Source of the DNA: Juglans regia
Lineage: Eukaryota; Streptophyta; Magnoliopsida; Fagales; Juglandaceae
Assembly: GCF_001411555.2 (NCBI RefSeq)
Contig: NC_049907.1
Span: 39,733,482 to 39,797,481, forward strand
Direction: 5' to 3'
DNA: 64,000 nt
Positions 1-11,485 of the stretch are shown piece after piece. Position 1 is the first letter of the stretch; every line of letters starts with the position of its first letter. The position numbers were made by a program, and so were the translations under genes. The notes beneath the pieces were generated by a model. That model did not search any database. It saw only the letters and a list, made by a program, of their open reading frames with translations, and was not told the DNA's origin.

Positions 1-170
1 AACTTGAAAATGTGTAATAACATATATCTAAACATCAGAAATGATTCTACCAGGTTTCCATAATTTCCTATTTAGTTTTTCTTTCCTTAGCACCCTTTGT
101 ATACAATGCCTTTAAGGAAAGAAAAGAAAGTGTTTCCGGGTAGCTAATGTGGGGCTTTTTGTCTGCTTTA

Positions 171-300
171 CACACTTTTTTTTTTTTTTTTTCAAAAAAG
201 AGGACGGTACTCCAATTTTATTGATAGCCCTCACTTGTGGCAGAGGAAAACCGTGGTTACAACCAATCACCTGGGGTTACAAGAATGAAAAGGCATCTTT
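171..300 (-). mobile_element. 3' end of an L1-like non-LTR retroposon in intron 2 of gene A
   Basis: A T-run (about 175-192) is followed by sequence which, on the minus strand, reads ...CAATAAAATTGGAGTACCG... and then a poly(A) tail, as in a 5'-truncated LINE 3' end. The same sequence recurs at 60551-60655 with the same polarity. No reverse transcriptase is encoded, so the class is inferred from the tail and the AATAAA-like motif. Confidence 0.45.
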
Positions 301-466
301 AAATGACATGACAAATACAATTCCTTGTTGGTTAATTCAATGTATTTTAGCAGAAACTGTTCGTTAGTGATAATATGAAATAGACTCCAGAGACATAAAT
401 TCGTGTATCTGTGTGTGTAAAAAAGCGCATGTGTGAAGAAGCAAGTTAACAATATCAAAATCTTGC

Positions 467-1847
467 CTGCAAGAGATCTCCAATGTTTACCACTAGAGCT
501 CCGGGCACAGGGGGAACATCAATCCAGCGCTCTTGATGAAGAATTTGAAGCCCACCAATGTGGTCTTGAAGTAAGATGGTGAGAAAATCAGGATCCGAGT
601 GTTTGCTTGTGCCCATAGTCAGTTCAGGCTCAGGGCACGCAGGATAGTAGTGACTAAGAATAAGAGTCCCCTTTGCACAATCCAGGTCGATAAGATGGTT
701 GGGATTGAGCCCAAGTGCTTCTGATAACAATTCAAGCAAATTGATCCCCAATTGACGGGCTTGCTTAGAATACTGAATAGTTACGTCTCTGCAAGTTTGA
801 TGAAAGAACACATCCAAACTACTATTGAAATAATGCTGGTGGCAGCGACTTCCAAATATATACAACAATTCTTCATGACACACACTTGGAGCAATGATAT
901 TGAAAATGCAGGAAAATTAAGATACCAGACGAGATAATCAAACGAAGAAAAAGTTCGTCTCTGAACTTTAGACTTAATTTAAGATTTTCAGACAAAGACA
1001 GCCTGGTGCTCATTTAACCATGATGTCAATTTTGGAATGAAAAGCTACATAATTTATTCAGTAGAACTTTGGAAATAAATAAAAGGAGTGAAACAGAGTG
1101 TCCCTTTAATCAAAGGGACAAAATTCAGTTATGATCTATCAATCCAACAAATCCATAATCCTAAACTGGATAGTTCTGAAAATTCTGAAAACAATTATCC
1201 CTAGTTCGAACACTATTAACTTAATGCAAAAATAAAATGAGAGATCAAATAAAACTGTAAGCTATTAATCCTTGAACCTGTGATTCTAAAATAAAAGTGT
1301 ACCTGCAGACAGGAGGCAATTCTTGAGGGTCAAGAGGCTCAGGACCCATAACACAAAACAAAGTATCCCTCCAGTTAGCAAAGCTGGACTCGTACAAATC
1401 AAAGTTGCTCCCAAACTTCACCTTTCTCATCAACTCCCTCGTATAATAATCTGCCTTCACCTCCCTTGGCAGCTCGTGGAATCCACGCACCGCCTTCAGC
1501 ACATCCTCCAATAACTTTTTCGGAATTCCGTGGTTTACCACCTGAAAGAACCCCACCTCCTCGGCGGCTCGCCGGACACCAGCAACTTTATCGGCGCGCC
1601 TGACAATGATGTCACCAAGGTCGATGACCGGAACTACAAATTGGGTGTTGGTTAGATCGCCGGAATTTTGGTCCTCCAGTGCGAGCTCCTCCGGCGGCCG
1701 GACGAAAATTCTCGGGATTTTGGCGACACCAGCATCCACAAGACCTTTGACACCGGACTTGGACTCGTCGAAGGCCTTCAGCTCCCGTTGACGGTCATAG
1801 TTGAGGGAATCTCCGGATAGTGATTCCCCGGCGCCGGTTATCACCAT
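467..1847 (-). CDS. Gene A: 2OG-Fe(II) dioxygenase (ACC oxidase homolog-like), exons 1-2, partial
   Basis: Probable soluble 2-oxoglutarate/Fe(II)-dependent oxygenase of the plant ACC-oxidase-homolog (DOXC31) class; substrate unknown. Exon 1 is 1303-1847 (545 nt). The ATG at 1847 is chosen because it gives an N-terminus matching gene B; the frame stays open upstream without family similarity. Exon 2 is 467-788 (322 nt). Exon 1 holds the [14 protein letters not shown]...[10 protein letters not shown] start and the DIOX_N region with [10 protein letters not shown]. Exon 2 holds the iron-binding HxD as HSD (about H245, D247) and ends GDLLQ. Intron 1 is 789-1302 with GT-AG ends. The intron 2 donor is GC (466-465). 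Exon 3, with the distal His and the RxS motif, must lie left of position 1; nothing in 1-454 encodes it. No frame damage is visible. Its neighbour B has the same layout and is the closest family member here. Confidence 0.85.
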
Positions 1848-2007
1848 AATTTTTGGACAGAGAACAATTGGACGACAGATTATTTTATTTAGCTGAACAA
1901 AAAGTCTGCGGCACGTATCGACGCATGGATGCGCCGCCACGTTCGTATTTGTCACTCAATAGTCAATATCTCACTCAATTAAAAAAAAAAAAAAAAATTC
2001 CTCCATA

Positions 2008-2770
2008 GCACTAGTAGTGTACTCAACAAACTTTAGTCAAAATTTGATTAAGAAATTTACTTTTACAAATTTAGCTAGTCACTTTTCAACAACATCAAAT
2101 AACAGGTTCAACAAATCTTTCACTATTCTATTAAAATATTAATTTTAAACTTTTCATTTATTTTAATTCTAATTCTAATTTAAATTTTTTCAATGGTTAT
2201 ATTTTTTAACGGCTATATTTTTTCAACGGTTATATTTTACACTTGGCTATGGGTGAGTAAAAAATGCAGTACTGCATCTTGGCTATGGAAAAAAAAATAT
2301 TCGATGAATACTGAAATAAAAAAATTGAAATAAAGTTTAGAAACGTTGAAGATTGGGTTGAAGATTAAAGGCAACAGATTATTTTTCCAAAAACAACTTT
2401 TTCCTTGCTTATCTGGGTTGAAGATTGGGTTCAGGATTGGGTTGGGTTGAAGACGTCTTGCTACAGAGTCAAGCCTTTTTTTTTTATTTTTTGCAATCTT
2501 GGGTTTTCTTGAAACTATGTTTTTGGAAGAGAGTTGTCTGAAATTCTTTTCTCTTTTTCTTCTACTGCGTGGGAGAGATAAGCAGCGGGAATGAATATTT
2601 TAGTCAAAAGTAATATTTGACTAGCCTTATTTGACTCAATAAATTTAGCCAGTCCATTCATCTAAAGTTAAAATTACTGTACATTTAACTAGCCCATTAC
2701 TACACTTTATTTTACACTTTAGTTATTCTTTGACTAAAATTTGATTTTAGCTAGCCCACTACTAATGCTC
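2008..2770. mobile_element. Candidate terminal-inverted-repeat element between genes A and B
   Basis: The ends are imperfect inverted repeats: the left reads GCACTAGTAGTG with TTTAGTCAAAATTTGAT further in, and the right, reverse-complemented, reads GAGCATTAGTAGTGG with ATCAAATTTTAGTCAAAG further in. The interior is AT-rich and noncoding, with short TTTTTTCAACGGTTATAT repeats near 2195-2235. No convincing target-site duplication was found, so the superfamily is not assigned. The remainder of the gap (2771-3387) is AT-rich with nothing recognisable. Confidence 0.4.
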
Positions 2771-3387
2771 TAACACTGTCAAGGCCAATTATCTATCTTT
2801 TCTAGAAAATTCTGCTACAGTTATCGTCCTTCTCTGCCCAGCAGTGGCCAGATATTTTATAAATATAAATATTAAAAATATCATAAAAATTCTCATACAA
2901 TATAATTTTTGTTGAATATTTTTACCTGAATCGATTAACAAAGAGAAGCGCTATTCTTAAAGAGATTTTATAGAATTAAAATTCATAATTTAATAGGACT
3001 AAATTGAAGACTTTAAAAATCTATTGTACAATATAAAAAAAGTCTTTGCAATCTATATAGTAATATCAACATGTGAACTTTAATAAAATCACTAAACAGA
3101 GCCACATTCAGTGTTTCAGGCGAGGCACAAGTTACCACTATGATTAGGCTGATGAGTACATTCCAAAGAAGAGCAACAGGTTTTAGAAATAACGGTATAT
3201 TTTTTATATATTCCATGCTTCAACACAGCAAGTATTTTGCCAAGAGCATGGAATAAAACATGGGCATCTTATATCATACACAGTTATTTAGTTTAGTATG
3301 TTTTGCAAATAACGTGAGTTTTAATATGGATTGTTCATCTCATGTTGGTTCGTTCTTATAAGATATTAGATTAAAAGTCTGCTAATA

Positions 3388-6300
3388 TTATTCCATTGAC
3401 TGCTGCAACTTGAAGCGTGCTATGGGCCTTGGGGCAGAGTTCCCTTCAATTCCCTTGTCATAGAAGGATGCAATGAGTTCTTGCACTGAGGTTTCCCTGT
3501 ATACGGGAGGATTATCTTCCGATAACAATTCCTTGATGGGGCCATTAATAATTCTTGAATGGTAATGCTTGGGAGTGAAAAAGCATGCAATAGACACTCT
3601 TGGTTCTACACTGTTTGCCAGCACTCGATGCTCTACACTTTTAAATCTGTCATTAGACAGGAGCTGCAAGAACAAAGCATAAACAATCCTTACACCAATT
3701 CACAAACAATCACGAACACGAATAATTGTTCACCCAGAAAAACTCGGGTTTTTTCAGAAACTTCAGATATTTGAATTATATGTACTTTAGAATGGCTCAG
3801 CGTGTGCTCCACTAGTACACCAATAATGAAAAAGCATTTTAAAAAAAAACTCAAATAATTCTAGTCGGCCGGCTGCTAAATTATGAATCCGATGCATTTT
3901 AGAATCTACGGTGGAGTTATACTAAGATATCTAAATGATCCTGATTCTACTTACTTAGTGACTGTCATATGGCCCAGATATATATATACATGAAGTGAAC
4001 ATTCAAAGGAGAAAGAAATATTAAAAAAAAAAAAAAAAAGACCCTTGCCTGTAAGAGATCTCCAATGTTGATTACTAAAGCGCCAGGTAAAGGGGGAACA
4101 TTAATCCAACGATCTTGATGAAGAATTTGGAGCCCACCAACATGGTCCTGAAGTAATACGGTTAAATAATCAGGATCCGAGTGTTTGCTTGTGCCCATAG
4201 TCAGTTGGGGTTCAGGGCATGCTGGATAGTAGTGAAGAAGAAAAGCTTGGCCCTTTGCACAATCCAGTTCTAGGAGGTGGTCAGTTTTGAGCCCAAGTGC
4301 TTCTGATAGCAATTCAAATAAAGTGATCCCCAGCTTCTGGACTTGCTTGGCATACTCAATTGTTATGTCTCTGCAGATCAGATAAATGAGCATACTAATT
4401 AGCAAATTAGGTGTCATATCAATCATAGCCATTTTATTGTCAAGACCACTCTTATTGGAATAGTCAAATCTAAATAAATTCACTCAAATGGTAAATAGGA
4501 CATGAAAATATGTTATATTGGATTATGCAAATTTATTTAAGAGTAACTTTCAGCTATAGTAAATCCAAACCTTTGATCATATTTGGTTGTGCACTATAGC
4601 TCAACCAAAACAATTGTTTACTATTATTTCGTACCACTCCTCTTGATTGACATAAGTTTGAGAGAAGTCACTGTTTGGGAGTAACCACTTTGCACATCTT
4701 ATGTGACATTATTCTAACCATCTATCTAGAGAGAAAAAAATTAATAGATTGTAATGTGTGCATTGTGTGCACCACTACAATGGATATTATATAGCACTAC
4801 TCTTGATTTTTCTCTTCTTTGTACCGAAGCCTGTTGCTTTTTCCTTGACTTGTTTGCTCTACTCAGTGAAATGGACCACATCACCTCATTTGTAGTTATT
4901 AGCATGAAATGATTATTGAAAATATGATTTTTTAATTAATAATTTAATTAGAATATAATTACTAATTAATATATAATTAATAAAATAGTAAAATATGATA
5001 AAAATAAATAAATTTTAAAATTTAAAAAAAAAATATTAAATTAATATTATTTTATTATTATATAAAAAATAAATAGATAATTTAATATAAAAATTAGATG
5101 TAAATGAAATAGGTAAAAGACAAATTCATATCATATTAATTAACAATTGAGTTTGGCTATTATTCCAATAAAGTGATCTAAAGCTTAAAAAAAAAAAAAA
5201 AGAAAAAGAAAAAAAAAAAAAAAGCTGTTGAGTTTTTCTAACAATAGAAACTTTTATGTGCACTTTAACCTTGGTCAGAGCATTAACATTGGTTTATGTA
5301 TATGTATATGTAAAATTACCTCTTTTGCATATCCACTTTATCATTCAAATAAAATTTTCACATTAATTTATGCATATTTGAAACAAAATAATAATAAAAT
5401 ATTATTATTTTATTATTATTTTTTTTTTGTTAAAATTCATTTTTTATATATATTTTACAATTAACATCCACTACATATATTTGACATTAATAATACAAAT
5501 ATAATAATAAAAAATATAATTTTTTAATAATAATATATTAAAAATATAATAAAATAAAAAATATATATATAATATATTATAATAATAAAATGAATGTGTA
5601 AGTGAATGTTTTTTTTGTTATTGAAGGAGTGAGAAAATGAAAAGATTGTGTGAGAGAGAGTGAGAAGAGAGAGAATTAATTATTAAAATATAATATGTAG
5701 GGTGAATAGTTGTTATCTAAATTTAGATAACAACTGTTTATAAGTAGCCAAATTTATAGATATGCATAAGTCAATGTGGATGATTTTAGGGTCATATTAT
5801 CTAAATATGACTTTAGATATAGATATGCATAGACCAATACCAATGCTCACACAAACTTTATGTTACCAGAAAATTCAGGTAATGACAACTGAGAATTTAT
5901 GATGAAAAATGAAACAAGATACTAGAACTATAGCTAGTTTTAATCGATATATGTAAATCAGTATATATCGACTCATGATATCCCCAAACTATACCTACAA
6001 ACAGGAGGAAATTCTTCAGGTTCGGGAGGTTCGGGATCCATAACGCAGAACACATTGTCCCTCCAGTTAGCAAACTTCGACTGGTACAAGTCAAAGTTAC
6101 TCTCAAACAGCACCTTCTTCGCCTGATCCCTGGTATAATACTCAGCCTTTACCTCCCTTGGAAGCTCGTGGAACCGACGCGTTGCTTCCAACATCTCCTC
6201 CAACACTCTCTTAGCGATCCCATGATTCACAACCTGGAAGAACCCCGCTGTTTTAGCGGCCCGCTGTACACTGGCCCTGACCTCTGCACGCCTGCCTATG

Positions 6301-6539
6301 GTGTCGCCAAGGTCGATAACCGGGATTATGAATTGGTTATTGATTGGGTCGCCAGAATTGGGATGGTCGCCGGCGAGCTCCTCTGGAGGCCGGACGAAAA
6401 TTCTGGGGATTCTGGCGATACCCGCATCCACAAGGCCCTTGACACCAGCTTTCGATTCGTCAAATTCCTTTAGCTCTTCGAGCCGATCATATTTTATGAA
6501 ATTTCCATTCAGTGGTTCTCCGACTCCCGTGCTCGTCAT
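3388..6539 (-). CDS. Gene B: 2OG-Fe(II) dioxygenase (ACC oxidase homolog-like), intact, 380 aa
   Basis: Predicted cytosolic 2-oxoglutarate/Fe(II) oxygenase of the DOXC31 class; these hydroxylate or oxidise small molecules using O2 and 2OG, and the substrate is unknown. Exons: 5995-6539 (545 nt), 4049-4370 (322 nt), 3388-3663 (276 nt); joined length 1143 nt. The start is the ATG at 6539, giving MTSTGVGEPLNGN. DIOX_N covers about residues 70-180 ([10 protein letters not shown]). Iron ligands are H245 and D247 (HSD) plus H301 (VEHRVL); the 2OG-binding R311-S313 is RVS. The protein ends at a natural stop after FKLQQSME. Intron 1 is 4371-5994 with GT-AG ends and contains a candidate MITE. Intron 2 is 3664-4048 and uses a GC donor. 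Copia-1 lies about 300 bp upstream in the opposite direction. It is one of two complete family members here. Confidence 0.92.
5278..5848. mobile_element. MITE-like element in intron 1 of gene B
   Basis: Terminal inverted repeats: the left begins GAGCATTAACATTGGTTTATG and the right, reverse-complemented, begins GAGCATTGGTATTGGTCTATG. The interior is very AT-rich with no ORF. The flanking bases are similar but not an exact duplication, so the superfamily is left open. A long A-run precedes it at about 5187-5222. Confidence 0.5.
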
Positions 6540-6623
6540 TTTTCTTGAACGTTTTGGGAAGCAGAGGACAGAGAGATAAGATTTGATGACGGATTTTATG
6601 AGAACTATTAGACATGTTGGTGC

Positions 6624-6629
6624 CACGTG
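6624..6629 (-). promoter_or_regulatory. G-box / ABRE-like CACGTG upstream of gene B
   Basis: A palindromic CACGTG lies about 95 bp upstream of the gene B ATG, in context CGACACGTGGC on the minus strand. Gene A has a related ACGTG (CGATACGTGCC) at a similar distance upstream. G-boxes bind bZIP and bHLH factors in plants. Function here is inference from position and partial conservation. Confidence 0.35.
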
Positions 6630-6845
6630 TCGAATGCTTGTTTCATATTCAGGCAAGAGCAATAACTTTACACGCAAATTATACCATGATAATCTCAGTT
6701 ATAGTCGGTGAGTTTGGTGTCCGTATGATGGTCTCATAAAAACCCAATATTAATGTGATAAACAATAAAAAGTAACTTCGAGTTTTGAGACGTAATTTCT
6801 TAAATTTCGTACATTGACGTCTAGGAAAGTTGGTGGGATAGTGCG

Positions 6846-7122
6846 TATCAGAGTAAGTGACCCATTAACTCCTTCAGACAAACAGTTGGTAGGCAGGCTA
6901 TGGACCACAGCCAAAACAGAGCAGAAGGGTCACGATACACGCCCGTTACAACCAACAGCAGACTGTCGTCCATAAGATCGCAGCAGAGAAATTTGTTATG
7001 ATTTCTCCTCAAGTTATTGTAACTAACTACTATTCTTTTATTATTTTTAGTCGTGTATAAATGTAATCTCAACATACAAATGAATGCAGAGAAGTTTTTC
7101 ATAATTTTTCATTCTGTCAACA
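6846..7122 (+). repeat. 5' LTR of copia-1
   Basis: 277-bp direct repeat of 11213-11480. It starts TATCAGAGTAAG and ends GTCAACA, immediately followed by the primer-binding site. The first dinucleotide is TA, not the usual TG. Confidence 0.9.
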
Positions 7123-7159
7123 TGGTATTTAGAGCCTACGACTAACGTCATCCTCAACC

Positions 7160-10100
7160 ATGGCAGTATCTTCTTCTTCCTCCACTCTCTTCCTTCTCAG
7201 TCACCACAAAATTAACCAACGAAAACTATCTCCTATGGCAAGTGCAAATATCAGCATATTTGCGAGGACAAGATCTCTACTCTTATGTAGATGGGTCTAG
7301 TCTTCCTCCTCCAAAATTTTTAACCTTAGATCTAGTTCCGATAACTAATCCAACTTTTTTTTCATGGAATCACACTGATTAACTTGATCATGTTCTCTCC
7401 GCTAAGACTGCTTGTGATCTCTAGGTCTCCTTGACTTCAATGTTTGTGTCTCATTCTTAGGCCAAAGAATTTTAAACTCGATTCCAGTTCACAAATCTCT
7501 TCAAGGGTGACCAAGCCATGACTGACTACTTTGGCAAGGTTTGTTCTCTTGTGGACTCGCTAGCTGCTACTGGTAACTCTCTCCCTAAAAAAGGGTAATC
7601 ACCTATCTTCTCAATGGGTTAGGTTCCTCTTATGAAGCCTTCATCACTTCTGTCACCACACGGGCAGAGACTATTTCCTCTCATGAATTGTATCAATTAC
7701 TGTTAATTCATGAAAGTCGTGCATCTCACCAAAACAAGAGTATAACCTCCTCTCTTGAGCCTTCTATTAATCTTAGTGTTGCTAGAAATCGTGGGCGTGG
7801 ATTCTCTCACAGTGGAGGACAAGGCCGTGGCAGGGGTCGTCATTTTCACAATAATCGTGGAGGATGCTTGTCTCCTTCAAGCTTTTCTTCCCAGCAACAA
7901 TATTCTTCTCATCGGCCAACTTGCCAGGTTTGCAACAAGTCAGGTCATGTAGCCCTGCAATGCCGATTTCGATTTGATCATGCCTATCAATATGAAGTTC
8001 CACAATCTTTCTCAGTAAACTACACGGCTTCAGACTCATTATCCGATTCTTCTTGGTATCTTGATTCCGCTGCTACACATCATATTACAAATGATTTTAA
8101 TAACCTGAATGTTTCATCTGAACAGTACAGTGGTAGTTATTCAATCCGCGTTGGAGATGGTTCTGGGATTTCTATTCACAATTTCGGTGACTCTTGTTTC
8201 TCTTCTAGCTCCTCTTCCTTCTTCGTTCAAAATTTATTACATGTTCCAGATATTACCAAAAATCTTGTGTTTGTTCTACATTTTTGCATTGATAATTCCT
8301 GCTATTTTGAGTTTCATTCCTCTCATTTTAATGTGAAGGACAACAAGATAAAGAAGGTGCTTCTCACCGGGCCAACTCCTAATGGATTATATGTTTTTCC
8401 TTCCAAGCTCATTCAACCCTCAAGTCCCACTACACATCTTGGTGAATGAACAACATTGTCTCAATGGCACCGAAGGCTAGGCCATCCCTCTTTAACTCTT
8501 GTATCCCGAGTCTTATAGAATAAATCTCTACCTGTTTCTTCATTTGAGTCATCTTTTTTTTTTGTTCTGAATGTCCACTTGCTAAGGCTCATCAACTACC
8601 ATTTTGTACTCCTCGGGCTACTTATACTAGGCCTCTTCAATTACTTTGTGCTGATGTTTGGGGTCTAGCCCCTTATGTTTCTAGATTGGGTTACAAATAT
8701 TATCTATCATTTGTTGATCAATTTACAAGGTATACCTAGTTATTTCCACTCAAGCTCAAATATGATGTTGTTACTGTTTTCAACACTTTTTTGCCTTATG
8801 TTGAAAGACTATTCAATTCTAAACTCATAACACTTCAAACTGATGGTGGAGGTGAATTTAAACCTCTCACTCAAATCTGTCAAAAATTTGGAATAACACA
8901 TCGATTCTCATGCCCTCACACTCATCAACAAAATGGACTTGTTGAAAGAAAACATCGACATTGTTGAAACTGGGCTTGCATTGTTAGCCCACTCTTCCTT
9001 ACCATTCACTTTTTGGTCCGATACATTTGAAACCGTAGTCCACTTAATTAATATTCTACCCTCTCCTGTCATTAAAAATAAAACTCCTCACTTTCTTGTT
9101 CACAATTGTGAACCTGATTATACTTTTTTAAAGGTTTTTGAATGTGAATGCTGGCCCAATATTCGATCCTATCTTTCCAACAAACTTAATTTTAAATCTG
9201 TGTCATGTCCGCTTTTGGGTTACAGTCTATGCCATAAAGGATATAAATGTCATGACTTAACAAAAAATAGAATGTCCATTTCTCGGGACGTGGTCTTGAA
9301 CGAGGCTTTTTTTCCTCTTTCCAAAAATCAGCCCAGTCCCTCATCAATTTCACTAGTTTCTACAAGTACTGTCTCATTGCTCGCATCATTACCTTCACTT
9401 CTCGGGCCTGGGCCAAGCCAATTTCCTTCTATTTCTACTCCCAATCATCCCTCTTCGTCAACCTCAAGTCCGTCTTCAACTTCCTCTGCAATTAATTCTC
9501 CTGTAGTTCCCAGTCCTTCACAACAATGTCTTCATCTCCACTTATCCCACCCAGATCTCCTATCATAACTCGTGCCCAAACCAACACCTTCAGACCTCAA
9601 AATTTTACAATTGGAACCATACCATACTCCACTCGGTATTGTTTTACTGCCTCTCTTACTGTTCCTGATGAACCTTCTAATTTTTCTGCAGCTATCAAGT
9701 TTCTTGAATGGTGGGATGCCATGCACAAAGAATTCAAAAATCTACAGCAGAATCAAACTTGGAGTTTAGTTCCTTCTACACCTACGACTAACATACTTGG
9801 TTGTCGGTGGGTTTTTAAAACAAAAACCAAAGATGATGGGTCATTTGAAAGAAGAGAACAAGATTAGTAGCAAAAGGCTACCATCAATAACATGGTTTGG
9901 ATTATACTGAGACCTTTAGTCTAGTAGTAAAGCCATCCATCATTCGATTGATTGTTTCCATTACTGTAACCCATGGGTGGTCATTACAGCAACTTGACAT
10001 TCAAAATGCATTTTTACATGGATGTTTAGCTGATGATGTTTATATGCAGCAACCCCAAGGCTTTGTTGATCCTGCTCATCCAACATACATTTGTAAATTG

Positions 10101-11190
10101 CACAAAACTATTTACAGACTCAAACAAGCCACAAGAGCATGGTTTGCTCAACTCTCTTCTTGGCTACTGGATTAAGGCTTTAATGCCTCATGAGCAGACC
10201 CTTCTCTTTTTATTCTCCATCACTCTAATGTGCATATTTATTTTCTAGTGTATGTGGATGACATAGTCATCACTGCCTCACATCATCAACTATTGACAGC
10301 CTTATTTCAGATTTGGGGCATGCGTTTCCAGTTAAGGATTTATGGAGACTTTCCTATTTTCTTGGAATTGAAGTGGATCATACATCTACTGAATTGATGC
10401 TGTCTCAAAGAAAATATATCAAAGCTTTACTTACTCGAAGCAACATACTCCTTGCTAAGCCCATTTCATCCCCTATGGCTGCTTTACTCAAGTTGTCAAA
10501 ATTTGATTCTCCAGATTTTGAAGATGCCACCTTGTATTGCAGCATCGTTGGAGGTCTCCAGTACTTATCCTTCACAAGACCTGACATCTCCTTTGCAGTG
10601 AACAAGATTTTTCAGTTCATGCACTCACCAAAAAATTCCCACTGGAGTGCAGTAAAATGAGTGCTACGGTATCTCAAAGGGACCATTAATCTTGGCTTGT
10701 TGTTTAAATCTTAGAGCAGTCTTCATCTTCAAACTTACTGTGATGCCGATTGGGGTAGATGCCCATATGATAGATGCTCAACTAGAGGATTCTGTATCTA
10801 CTTGGGTTCTCATTTGATCTCATGGAGCTAAAAAAAAATAGAGCACGGTTGCACGCTCTTCCACTGAAGCAGAGTACAAGTCCCTTGCTTCCTTAGTAGC
10901 TATAACTATTTGGCTTCAAGTCATGCTTCATGAACTGGGAATCTCCTTTCCTAAAGCCCCAACTATATGGTGCGACAACTTAGGAGCTAACTGCATTTCA
11001 ATGATCCCAGTTTATCACTCCAAGACTAAACACATGGACATAGACTTCCATTTTGTTAGGGACAAAGTTGCATCAAAGTCATTACAAGTCTCCTTCTGCA
11101 GCTCTCATGACCAAATAGCTGATGTCCTTACCAAACCCCTTGTTGTAGATCAGTTCTCTCATTTTCGGTCAAGTCTCAATGTGCATGATA
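7160..11190 (+). pseudogene. copia-1 gag-pol remnant
   Basis: Decayed polyprotein, start ATG at 7160 with an early frame break. Gag zinc knuckle C-x2-C-x4-H-x4-C (CQVCNKSGHVALQC) lies near 7921-7962. The protease active site is DSAAT near 8062. Integrase traces run about 8450-9190. Reverse transcriptase includes the LDIQNAFLHG motif (about 9990) and YVDDIVI (about 10248), with RNase H and its C-terminal region (HMDIDFHFVRD) to about 11130. Open segments are broken by several stops and frameshifts, for example after 8449 and near 9867 and 10660. It is not translatable as one protein. Confidence 0.9.
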
Positions 11191-11212
11191 CCCCATTGGA
11201 CTCGAGGGGACG

Positions 11213-11480
11213 TATCAGAATAAGTGACCCTTCAGAAAAGCAGTTGGTAGGTAGGCTATGGACCACAACCAAAATAGAGCAACAGGGTCACGATACACAC
11301 CCGTTACAACCAACAACAGATTGCCATCCATAAGATCATAGCAGAGAAAGTTGTTAAGACTTTTCCTCAAGTTATTGTAACTAACTAATATTCTTTTATT
11401 CTTCTTAGTCGTGTATAAATGTAATCCCAACACAGAAATGAATGCAGAGAAGTTTTTCATAATTTTCCATTCTGTCAATA
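11213..11480 (+). repeat. 3' LTR of copia-1
   Basis: 268-bp direct repeat of 6846-7122. It starts TATCAGAATAAG and ends GTCAATA, followed directly by the duplicated GTGCG. Several small indels and substitutions separate it from the 5' LTR, indicating an old insertion. Confidence 0.9.
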
Positions 11481-11485
11481 GTGCG

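Larger units (their letters stand above)
6841..11485 (+). mobile_element. Ty1-copia LTR retrotransposon copia-1, decayed
   Basis: A full-length but non-coding-competent copia element. It is bounded by a 5-bp target-site duplication GTGCG (6841-6845 and 11481-11485). LTRs are 6846-7122 and 11213-11480. A primer-binding site TGGTATTTAGAGCC, complementary to initiator tRNA-Met in plants, directly follows the 5' LTR at 7123. A purine tract (GAGGGGACG) precedes the 3' LTR. Domain order gag, protease, integrase, reverse transcriptase, RNase H identifies Ty1-copia. Many stops and frameshifts show it is dead. It lies between genes B and C. Confidence 0.93.

Noticed and set aside
2008..2770. Assignment of this inverted-repeat element to a superfamily
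   Set aside because: No exact target-site duplication could be found, so only a generic call is made.
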